NCBI GenBank assembly: GCA_003415625.1
Contig: PYIU01000002.1
Coordinates: 7,378,001 to 7,442,000 of the forward strand
DNA: 64,000 nucleotides
Reading direction: 5' to 3'
Origin: Aquanectria penicillioides
Taxonomy: Eukaryota; Ascomycota; Sordariomycetes; Hypocreales; Nectriaceae
The translations under genes and the position numbers were made by a program. Each line of letters opens with the position of its first letter. The first letter of the stretch is position 1. The notes under the pieces are model-generated. The model did not search any database and had not been told where the DNA came from. It saw nothing but the letters and a program-made list of their open reading frames with translations. This document shows positions 23,999 through 32,500 of this stretch, in pieces.

Positions 23999-25081
23999 TC
24001 AACTCAAAAGAATGGCCTGTTCAATGGCATCTCCCAGCGATTTGGTGTTGCCCTTGCCCCCAAGATCAGCTGTGATAATGGTCTGATCTGACTTGGCAAG
24101 GACACTCTCTATAGCCTTGAGCATGCTCGCTGCCGCTTCCTTGAATCCAAAGTGCTCGAGCATCATCTGGCCCGCCCAAATCATGCCGACGGGGTTGGCG
24201 ACTCCCTTTCCGGCGATATCAGGAGCGCTTCCATGCACAGGCTCGAAGAGGCTGGGGAAATTGCCTGTGGGATTCAAGTTTGCTGACGGGGCGATTCCGA
24301 TTGTGCCAGTGCAAGCTGGTCCAAGGTCTGAGAGAATGTCACCAAAGAGATTGCTTCCCACAACAACATCAAACAAATGAGGCCGTTGCACAAAGTGCGC
24401 TGTCAAGATATCGATGTGGTATTTATCCACTGACACATCGGGGTAGCCTTTCTGCATTTCTCGCACCCGAGAGTCCCAATAGGGCATTGTGATGCTGATG
24501 CCGTTGCTCTTGGTTGCACTCGTCAACTTCTTGCGCGGTCGGCTCTGTGCGAGGTCAAACGCGTAGCGGAGCACCCTGTCTACGCCCACACGTGTCATGA
24601 CTGTCTCCTGGATAACCGTCTCACGCTCTGTGTTTTCGAACATTGTGCCACCAATGCTGCTGTACTCTCCTTCGGTGTTCTCACGAACGATCCAGAAGTC
24701 AATGTCGCCCGGCTTTCGCCCAGCCAGCGGGGATGCAACTCCAGGCATTAGGCGGCAAGGGCGAAGATTGATGTATTGGTCAAACTCGCGGCGGAACTTG
24801 AGCAGACTGCCCCAAAGAGAGACGTCATCGGGCACCTGGTCTGGCATGCCAACAGCGCCGAAGTAGATGGCGTCGAATTTGAGCAAGGTTTCTTTCCAAT
24901 CAGCTGGTAGCATTGATCCATGCTTACCATAGTAGTCGCAGCTAGAGAAATCAAAGTGCTCGAACTCTAGTTTGAGATTGAACCTCTGTGCTGCGGCTTG
25001 GAGACATCGTACTCCAAATGGCATGACTTCAACCCCGATGCCATCACCTGGGATGACTGCAATCCTGAGCGACTTTGACAT
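23999..25081 (-). CDS. Tartrate dehydrogenase/decarboxylase-like (beta-decarboxylating dehydrogenase)
   Basis: Single-exon gene of 360 residues in the isocitrate/isopropylmalate dehydrogenase superfamily. Signatures are the N-terminal VIPGDGIGVEV, the RENTEGEYSSIGG substrate loop, GSNLFGDILSDLGPACTG with the metal-binding aspartates, and FEPVHGSAPDIAGKGVANP with the cofactor site. The YDVSV/WIVRENTEGEYS wording and the NPVGMIWAGQMMLEHFG end are those of the tartrate dehydrogenase/D-malate dehydrogenase (TtuC/DmlA) branch, not mitochondrial IDH or Leu2. The reaction would be NAD- and metal-dependent oxidation and decarboxylation of a 2-hydroxy acid. ATG 25081 is the first true ATG before ISVIP-like sequence (MSKSLRIAVIPGDG). 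Neighbours are a dehalogenase-like hydrolase and a small regulator, possibly a hydroxy-acid catabolic group (inference). Confidence 0.88.
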   Translation of the reverse strand: MSKSLRIAVIPGDGIGVEVMPFGVRCLQAAAQRFNLKLEFEHFDFSSCDYYGKHGSMLPADWKETLLKFDAIYFGAVGMPDQVPDDVSLWGSLLKFRREFDQYINLRPCRLMPGVASPLAGRKPGDIDFWIVRENTEGEYSSIGGTMFENTERETVIQETVMTRVGVDRVLRYAFDLAQSRPRKKLTSATKSNGISITMPYWDSRVREMQKGYPDVSVDKYHIDILTAHFVQRPHLFDVVVGSNLFGDILSDLGPACTGTIGIAPSANLNPTGNFPSLFEPVHGSAPDIAGKGVANPVGMIWAGQMMLEHFGFKEAAASMLKAIESVLAKSDQTIITADLGGKGNTKSLGDAIEQAILLS

Positions 25082-25513
25082 GTTGATGCGTCGATAATTA
25101 TGCAAAGATAAATATGCTTAAAATTAAAGAAGAGCAACGGGAGCAAAATGTGCATGTTTAAGGAGGCATTATGTTGAACGAGAGCTTGCTTTGTAGGCGG
25201 GAGCATCGGCAAAAATAATAGCCGCTCAGTCGTGAGAGGTGGGTCAATGAGGCATTGCTCTGTGGAGGCATTTCTCCAGGGTTTTCATCACTGCAGTTAT
25301 GACAATGATAGGTGCGTAATCTTGATCGTGTTTAAAATTTCCTTCCATTAGCGTCCTATGAGCATATGGTATAACTTTTCAGTGCTTGTGACCATACGTT
25401 GATGTTCATTCACATTCATTAAAGTCAGATCACCAGTATCTACGGATTGGCTGTTTTTTTCAACGAAAAATGAAACAAAAAGCAGTGCTTTATGTATCAT
25501 GTAATCTTTATTA
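25082..25513. other. Intergenic, no gene seen
   Basis: This is the promoter region of the tartrate-dehydrogenase-like gene and the 3' flank of the hydrolase, both on the minus strand. I see no other feature. Confidence 0.5.
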
Positions 25514-26416
25514 TCATGTTAGGAAACTAACGATGGCAGAAATAACTTCTGTAGGAGTTTGTTCTGGCAAATAATGCCCCGAGTTGACGCTTCTCCCAGT
25601 AACGGGCGTATCTGATCCAGCCACGGCTTGCCACTCCTTCACGGCGTCGAAGCACTTTGCAATAACCCCGTGTTCGCCCCAGAGAACCAATAAGGGACAT
25701 TGAATCAATCTCGAATTTTTCAGGTCCTCCCGAGCTTCGTCCAAATCCAAAGTTGCGCTTGCCCTGTAATCCTGACACATGGCATGAACAGTAGCTGGAT
25801 CCTCCAGGCTCTTAACATAAACTTCGAAGCATGATGTGTCAAAAATTTGTAATCCATCTTTTTGCCGTCCACCCATGAACATTTCAGCAAAGTGCCTGGG
25901 ACGCGCTGAGATAAGAAGTTCAGGAAGTGGTTCTTGCTGGATTAAAAAGAACCAATGAAAATATGCCTTTGCAAACTCGAAGTCGGTCTTTGTATACATT
26001 GCAAGTGTAGGACAAATATCGAGGAAGATGGCTTTGGTAACTCGATTGGGGTAATCGACACAGAGTTTGTGCGCCACTCGTGCGCCACGATCATGGGCGC
26101 AAATATAAAACGAATCTGCAAAACCCAAAGAGTCCATAACGGCCACACAATCACGCGCCATCACGCTCTTTGCATAAGCTGATACATCTTCTGGCTTGGA
26201 CGATAGCCCATATCCGCGAAGGTCAAGTAGGACAACTGTGTAGCGATCAACTAGTTGAGGAGCAACGCGATGCCATATATGCTTTGTTTGGGGAAACCCG
26301 TGAAGTAAAAGGAGCGTCGGGCGAGATGCTGAGGGGTCACCACTCTTCAATCCATGGATGTCGACAGGTGGATTGGATTGTGTTTCGACCTGGAACGGTT
26401 GAAATCCTTCAAACAT
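25514..26416 (-). CDS. Alpha/beta hydrolase, fluoroacetate (haloacetate) dehalogenase-like
   Basis: Single-exon gene of 300 residues. The oxyanion motif is HGFPQ (39-43); DLRGYG follows, then HDRGAR with nucleophile Asp109. Residues that define fluoroacetate dehalogenases in the characterised bacterial enzyme (Asp110, Arg111, Arg114, Asp134, His155, Trp156, His280) have counterparts here at nearly the same numbers: Asp109, Arg110, Arg113, Asp133, His154-Trp155 and His281. The nucleophile is Asp, not Ser, so the protein belongs to the dehalogenase/epoxide-hydrolase side of the superfamily. The paired arginines and the HW motif favour haloacetate over epoxide. It would hydrolyse C-F or C-Cl of a 2-haloacid to a 2-hydroxy acid. 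It is divergent from a short Zn2Cys6 protein and upstream of the tartrate-dehydrogenase-like gene on the same strand. Confidence 0.85.
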   Translation of the reverse strand: MFEGFQPFQVETQSNPPVDIHGLKSGDPSASRPTLLLLHGFPQTKHIWHRVAPQLVDRYTVVLLDLRGYGLSSKPEDVSAYAKSVMARDCVAVMDSLGFADSFYICAHDRGARVAHKLCVDYPNRVTKAIFLDICPTLAMYTKTDFEFAKAYFHWFFLIQQEPLPELLISARPRHFAEMFMGGRQKDGLQIFDTSCFEVYVKSLEDPATVHAMCQDYRASATLDLDEAREDLKNSRLIQCPLLVLWGEHGVIAKCFDAVKEWQAVAGSDTPVTGRSVNSGHYLPEQTPTEVISAIVSFLT

Positions 26417-26606
26417 GATGGCGATGATATGTTGAAATTTGAGCCGAGTTGCTGATATGATGTGCAAGGTTGATGGAAAGAGAATGAAAAACGAGACGAA
26501 GAAATGAAAGACGAAATAAACCAATCCTCATTCAACGATCTCCCAATGAACCTTCCACACAATGATTAGCAAACCCGCAACAAGCATAGCTTACCACCAG
26601 CTTGCT

Positions 26607-26742
26607 ATCGGCTTTAAGTTTATGCGCTCGCCTAATCCTCATGTGACATGATGAGTACCAATCGGCTTAATCTATGCCGATTTCCCCTCACTCTGATCGG
26701 CATATCTCAAAATCATCCTTGTCGGCAAAAGAAATCATCGGC
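26607..26742. promoter_or_regulatory. Array of ATCGGC motifs in divergent promoter
   Basis: The 353-bp gap between the dehalogenase-like gene and the Zn2Cys6 gene holds ATCGGC at 26607, 26661, 26696 and 26737, and its inverse GCCGAT at 26676-26681. The 26661 and 26676 copies form an inverted repeat with a 9-nt spacer. CGG-containing repeats are typical Zn2Cys6 targets, so autoregulation and joint control of the hydrolase are plausible (inference). Confidence 0.5.
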
Positions 26743-26769
26743 GGTCGGTGACCCTCTATTTTTGTCACT

Positions 26770-27788
26770 ATGGTGACGCCTAGAGGCCGGGCGGCTTGCA
26801 ATGGATGCCGAGCACGAAAACAAAAGGTAATGCCTACGATTGAGCAGAACCCACCATGCTATTGCTGACAACCACATTCGCTGCTTAGTGCGATGAAACA
26901 AGGTATAGACAACGTTCTCTCTACGCAGTTTTGCACGAACTGTCGTTTTTCCTCATTCGCTAACCGCGTGTGTTGTGATAGGCCTGTATGTACCCGGTGT
27001 AGTACCCTAGGTCGACCTTGTCTCTGGCCGATGTCCCGGAAACGGTGAGATCACCACCATGTTTCCACAGGACCCCGATCGGGGTTTTTGCGCCCTCTCT
27101 GGTATTTTTGATAGAGTCTGACGTTGGAGGTTTTCATAGTGGCCCGGCTAAAGGATATACCGAAGCACTAGAACACCGGCTCCGAGAGACGGAGAATGCT
27201 CTGCTCCGTCTTTGGCAAACAACGACAAATGATAATCTTGAAAGGGCATTTAATGCAGCCGTCGCGTCAAAATCGCCATCTCCGCCTACTGAACACGATG
27301 ATGGAACTGAAACACCGAGTCGAGCAGGTCCCAATAAGTCCAACTCAGTTAAGCAGTGGGAACTCTATCCTCTACAGTCAGCTCATAACATTGACATGTG
27401 GGCTATAAATGCGAAGGGCGCAACCAAAGCATCAATTTCGGGCGTATTGCCGACCATTTCGGCGTCGACAGATCTCGATACTCACCATGAAGACCCGAGC
27501 ATCGACACCACTACGATGCAGGGAGAGGGCGCTCAAAAGATAAATCCCACACAGTCCTCAACGGACTTGGTTGGTCCTTCTGTATCAAGATTAGATTGGA
27601 CCATGGTGCCTCAATCTTCACCCCCAGGGCTGACAGTTACGTGGGCGCCTCCTCCTCATGAGGACCCGGGTGGATTGGATATCAGTCTGGGAGCAAGTAA
27701 CGAAACAGTCAATACGGACTCGCCGTCGGCAAATGGTAGAAGCGGCATTAGACTCTCTCAAGAATTCCGGGATCAATATCTATGGTGA
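26770..27788 (+). CDS. Short Zn2Cys6 transcription factor
   Basis: About 260 residues from exons 26770-26826, 26889-26902 (a 14-nt microexon), 26982-27044 and 27140-27788. The zinc cluster (C-x2-C-x6-C-x6-C-x2-C-x6-C) spans all three first exons: ACNGCRARKQK, CDETR, PVCTRCSTLGRPC. A basic linker (MSRKRGPAKGY) and a coiled-coil-like segment EALEHRLRETENALLRLW follow, as in dimerising Gal4-type proteins. The rest is low-complexity Ser/Thr/Pro-rich sequence with acidic clusters, likely an activation region. The usual fungal-specific middle domain is absent, so this is a short form. The total is divisible by three. It is divergent from the dehalogenase-like hydrolase with shared ATCGGC repeats, and is the obvious candidate regulator. 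Confidence 0.83.
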
Positions 27789-28259
27789 TTGATCTGCACT
27801 ACCCTTCTTCTGTAGCGGTTGGCTGTAATGCCGCTGTCAGGGAAACAAAGGTTGCAAGTTGCTAGCAAGTCATGATTTTTTTCTATTACATTGTTTGGTA
27901 TTATGTACATCTACAGGTTTGCTATTTACACCGTCTTCTGGGGTTGGCATCGCGGAATCATGTTGTTCCTGAATAAGTCCGGGCTATGCAGATTTCGACG
28001 ACCTGTCCAGCAGTTCGTCATCAACTTGATTTCCGTCATACAATGGCTCCTTTCTTGAGGAGACATATGTAACTTCATTAATATCAATAATTGGATGAAA
28101 CCTTATGGCTGATCCTTGCGCAGTGCCATGCGCCGTAGGCTGGTTCGGCAATAGTTACTAGCACCTTCCACTGGTCTTCGTGGGTAGCATGTGCTTTGGG
28201 CCGATGAGTGTTCACTATCCATAATCTCGCAAGGAATAAACGACGCATTCATACTCGTA
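27789..28259. other. Intergenic, no separate gene seen
   Basis: This convergent region lies between the Zn2Cys6 gene and the CFEM receptor gene. A minus-strand frame at 28103-28309 could be an alternative C-terminal exon of the receptor, but it does not join in phase with the donor I see. Confidence 0.4.
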
Positions 28260-29801
28260 TCAAAACATACTACCAGGTACCTGACACTGGGAGTGCTTCC
28301 CGCGTACATCTCTCATCTGCACCAAATTGGTCTCGCTCAGCTGACCCTGGTTATGGTTATGGGAGTACATGACCTGCGTATTTGATTCGTTGTGTTCGGC
28401 AACTGGGTTCATCTTCGAGTTGCTGCTTGAGTCTGTCCCATGACCAACACTGTGGGTAGGTCCACTTCTGTCTGTACCGTAGTTGAGGTAGGATCGTTGC
28501 GATGATCCGCCGAGGAACTTGGGGAACAGCCGAGCCAGGAATTTACGTAATGATGGCATGCAGGAGCACATGATGCCAACAAGAATTTCGATTTCGGACC
28601 ACTTGGAGACGGAAAAGAATTCCCAAGTGGGGTTTGACTGGTCCTGTGAGAACTGGATGATTGCCTGTAGTCGGAGCACGCTGACAATGGTAACACTGCG
28701 AGATCAAGGTTAGGGGAGGTTCGGTGAGGAGATCGTGCGGTAACTTACAATGTGCCGACGCAAAACATCAAGGCTACACCCAATTTTTTCTTCCAGTCGA
28801 GGTTGAGCTTTTGTATCTGGAAGAGGGGGATACCCAACATCCAGAGGTCAACAACAATGCTAATAATGGCATTGGACCACGTGAGAGCATCGAGGTTCAA
28901 GCAATGACCCTCATGTTCACCATCCCACTTGTGCCAGAAATAGCTTATGGGCTGGCACATGCTAACGGCCAGCCCAATGAAAAGAAAGCCCACTATCGAT
29001 ACAAAGACGATGGTGGCCCAGAGCAAATGGCACACTGCGCCTGAGCCGGTTGAGAAGATGCGAAGGTACAGAAAGAGGACCGTCAGCTTAAGCAGCGTGA
29101 GCTGTACAACGTATAAAATGGCGCCAATGTAGAAGTACAGGCCGAAATAGTCGATGTTGTCGAGCGGCACGGTCCAGACGTCTCGCCCCAGGCCGTTTGC
29201 GACCAGACCTCTCACGTTGATAACGGCGCACGCGACACTGCACGCCAATGTAAGGAGGGTGAACCAGTCGTCCATCCAGAGGCCCACTTTGTAGTAAAGG
29301 TTGCTTGCGAAGCGCTGCAAAACTAAGATGCTGGCGACAACGATGAGTGTGTTGGATATAACGGCGTATTCGCGGGACTTGTCACGAGGCTCAACACCGC
29401 AGGCGACCTGGGTAACGTTTTTTGAAACTGCAATGAATCTGTTAGTGCAGGTGGCAAAACAGCGACAAATCGCCAGAGACATACAAAGAGATTGTCTAAC
29501 GGTGCATGTCTTCATGACACAGGCTGCCACCTCGTTGTTCAACTGCGTGTCGGTGCACATACATGTCTGGTTCGTAGGAAGACATGCAGATTCCAAGACG
29601 GCGCTCGTGATGCAATTGGCCTAATGCGGGCGAAGGAACAAGGTCAGCGATAGAGTCATTGGCTAGACAGCAGAGACGTACCGCGCAACTTGGTAAAAGG
29701 GCGAGAGCATCAAGCGGAGACAAGGCGGCCAAGCTCCCTGGCAATGCCGCCGCCACAACCGCAGCCAGCAAAATGGATTCTGCCCTCATCACACCCAGCA
29801 T
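28260..29801 (-). CDS. CFEM-domain, seven-helix PTH11-type GPCR-like receptor
   Basis: About 456 residues from exons 29682-29801, 29485-29620, 28749-29427 and 28260-28695; the total is divisible by three. A signal peptide is followed by an eight-cysteine CFEM domain running over the first intron (LPSCAANCITSAVLESAC, CMCTDTQLN, CVMKTC, VACGV). Seven hydrophobic helices come next, with PTH11/rhodopsin-like family landmarks: WMDDWFTLLTLA, DIDYFGLYFYIGAILYVVQL-like helices, LKLTVLFLYLRIF, SMCQPISYFWHKWDGEHEGHC and WSNAIISIVVDLWMLGIP. The cytoplasmic tail is Ser/Asn/His-rich. Relatives act at the plasma membrane in surface or host sensing; ligand and G-protein partner are unknown here. I end it at the first in-frame stop, but a longer spliced tail is possible. 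Confidence 0.88.
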
Positions 29802-31312
29802 CGTGATGCCTCAACGCACAGACCCGCCGGTGGGAAGGGCCGTTTTCGACTCTGTTGTTGTCTCATTCTTGCTCGGGATTGATGTGGCGACTTGTGTGGT
29901 CTTGTAATGCTGGCCCTCGGCCTGTGCACAGACTGATACCCTGGGCCTCAACACACAGATCCTTTTCCTGCCTCCGTATGGAGTCGATGCTACGCCTTAG
30001 CTTAGTGCCTTGGGAGATCTCCCGTCCATCAGCAATTTGTGAAGCCTCCGGTGTTGGAGGTGATATCAGACGAATCAGAGCAGCCTCTAGCAACCTCTGA
30101 GAGCCACCCACTCCATCATCACGGTCGTCGATTGGCCAACTCCTTGCGGCTCCCCGTATTCCAATGCCGCCGTTTGAGCCGAGCCGGCAGTTCTTGTGCA
30201 TTACTCGTGGTGAACTCGGCCTGACAGGGTTGGATGAAGATGTGAGCTGCGCTAGGCAGTGCTTGGCTTGGACGGTCAGACATTTGGCGTATGGAATGCC
30301 CGGCCAAGATGGTCATAGTCCCATGGAAGCTTCGTTTTAACTGGACAGCAAAGTCCAAGCGCACCAAACCTTTGATCGGTCCAACATCGGCCAGTGACGC
30401 TCAGGCATGGCGAGTGATGGCAAGGCGTGCTCGTGGCCGTAGGGATGAGCTCGTTTCTCAGGATCTGTTTCCGCTACTAGGGGGGATCTCCACCACGGCT
30501 ACTCCGTACACGGCTCGAGAATCCGTGCGCACAGAAACATCTTTGAGAAAGCGTGCCACATTTGACTCTTGTCCTGGGCTGCCGACCGTGACCTCTCCAA
30601 GCACCCGACTGCAAAACCACTTGAACATCCTCCTCAGCAGATAAATCGGACTGCCACAGACACCTAGTTCTTCTTGAGGTATAATACCGGTTGAAAGGAA
30701 TGGACAAATGTATTACCCTCAAGAGCAAAAATGCCATTTCATCTTTGAAGATATTTTTTGGTCAAAGCAAATGGAGGTAGCCGTGAGAGATCAATGCCAG
30801 TTGGTACGTAACTGGCATGGAGCCTATAGGGTAGCCATTTTCTCCTCGCTGTAAAGGGATGAGCTTCCGCCACATCCACAAGTACGCATCAATGACATGG
30901 TGAACCCAGCAAACTTAAACTTTCAAGCTTTTACATGTGGGGTGAAAGAGCCAACTTCGGGGTTTCGTTGTACGTAGGATGCATTCATTGGGTTTCAAGT
31001 ATTTCATTGAATAGATGAGGTATATTGGAAAGATGCAGCTTTGCTGAGGCTATTTCAATGCCAAAAACAAGAACAATAACAACCAAGAAAAAACAGAAAT
31101 GAAGAAACCACATCACCCATGAGACCTCTGTGCTGCAAGGCATCACAGATGACGGCGTCCTGGAAAGGCAGTATCAACGCAATGACTATGCTCCTTAAAT
31201 TCCCCAAGAAGTCTAAGTAGAACCCATACGCCTACAAGACGGTCCTAGCTCAAAACTGCAATTTCCTAAAATGACATTCATTTGCCGGCAAAAATGCCAA
31301 AATGGGGGATGC
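29802..31312. other. Intergenic, no gene seen
   Basis: This 1.5-kb stretch lies between the receptor and the sterol-methyltransferase-like gene. Open frames of 80-117 codons on both strands (for example 30291-30644 plus) show no domain, signal or exon logic, and I leave them out. Confidence 0.45.
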
Positions 31313-32500
31313 TCATGATTTTTCAGATGGTTTCATGGCGACAATCCGATATGTGGTCGTGATTAGGCGTAGATTGTCCATTTCCACAAAGGCCTGCCCA
31401 TCAAGGCACAAGCGGTCAAACAAGGTCCTAAAGTGCCGCGGCAAGGCGTGCACTCTGACCAAGCCGTGAATAGCTCGCCTTAGAGCCCTGAAGTAGATGT
31501 CGACCTTGTCAATAAGGGGTGCTTGAAGTCCACCTATACTGGGATTGTCCGACTTGACAATTGAGAACCCGGCATCTTCCAGTGCCTTTTCGAAGCTCGC
31601 TGGAGTCGGGGTTCCCACCGCACCGATCAGGGGCTTGACTCGCCGCATGAGGCTGGCATGCTTGGCATTTTCGGGGTCGTACGCAGGCAGGCTGACCCAA
31701 TCCAAGAGCAAGAACTTGCTTCCAGGCTTCAGTATCCTGTAAACCTCCTTGAACAGGAGTGAAGGGTCTTTGCACAAGCTGAGAGCCTGGATCTCGTAAA
31801 AGGCGTCAAACGAGTTATCCGAAAATGGCAGTGGTAGATCATTTTGGTCATGCACCACGAACCGATTGGTAAACCCAAGAGAATCATTAAATTCTCTTGC
31901 TTGGGCGATTTGATTGGAATCAATGTTGAGACCGACTATCTCTGCCCCAGAGTAGCTCGTCATATGCGCGGCAACCCTTCCGCGACCGCAGCCAAGATCC
32001 AAGGCCTTCATATTGGGCCCTAAGCCGATCTCTTGAGCGATATCCTCTTCATTCAGAAGCTGATTGTCTAGGACGGACGCCTTTTGATCCATAAGTGGCG
32101 GGATGTACATCTTCTCCACGTCTCCCAGGCTGCAGAGATGGTTGAGCACGGAATAATACGCCTTTAGACAATCCCCAACACGTTGCTCATAGTCGGGGCC
32201 GAAGGCGCCAATCATTTCATCTTCATTGGCCCAATCTAGGTTGTAAATCTCATACGAGGCCATGAAGTCGTCCACCTCCTTGGGGGTCAGATGGTGTATG
32301 TGCTTAAACGCCTTGGCAAACGTCTTCCACCGCTTTGTTGAAACGGTCCGATCAACGCCATGGTGCTTTAGTGGCGATACCTTTCCAACAGGCGTGGTTG
32401 CATTGGTACGGACTTTCTCGTCGACAATGTCGCTGGACCGGGGACTGTCACTCAGGCTCATGGCCGGGTCAACCGGGAGGTTCGATGCGGTCGTAGCCAT
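31313..32500 (-). CDS. Sterol 24-C-methyltransferase-like SAM methyltransferase (divergent Erg6 paralogue)
   Basis: Single-exon gene of 395 residues. SAM motif I is KALDLGCGRGRVAAH (166 on); IVGLNIDSNQIAQA and the DLPLPFSDNSFDAFYEIQAL post-motif follow, then LKPGSKFLLLDWVSLPAYDP. The C-terminal half matches the sterol methyltransferase C-domain type. The N-terminus has the RxxxxFxxAF and EVDDFMASYEIYN blocks seen in Erg6 proteins. However, two regions most constant in true Erg6 differ: YEIQALSLCKD replaces the YEIEATCHAP-type segment, and the acidic-aromatic YYNLVTDFYEYGW-type block is replaced by AYYSVLNHLCSLGD. It is therefore a paralogue that may act on another sterol or triterpenoid, or on a specialised metabolite (inference). 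A strong CCGG palindrome lies 180 bp upstream. Confidence 0.85.
   Translation of the reverse strand: MATTASNLPVDPAMSLSDSPRSSDIVDEKVRTNATTPVGKVSPLKHHGVDRTVSTKRWKTFAKAFKHIHHLTPKEVDDFMASYEIYNLDWANEDEMIGAFGPDYEQRVGDCLKAYYSVLNHLCSLGDVEKMYIPPLMDQKASVLDNQLLNEEDIAQEIGLGPNMKALDLGCGRGRVAAHMTSYSGAEIVGLNIDSNQIAQAREFNDSLGFTNRFVVHDQNDLPLPFSDNSFDAFYEIQALSLCKDPSLLFKEVYRILKPGSKFLLLDWVSLPAYDPENAKHASLMRRVKPLIGAVGTPTPASFEKALEDAGFSIVKSDNPSIGGLQAPLIDKVDIYFRALRRAIHGLVRVHALPRHFRTLFDRLCLDGQAFVEMDNLRLITTTYRIVAMKPSEKS

Noticed and set aside
30291..30644. 117-codon plus-strand frame
   Set aside because: No recognisable domain, and overlapping frames on both strands are of similar length.
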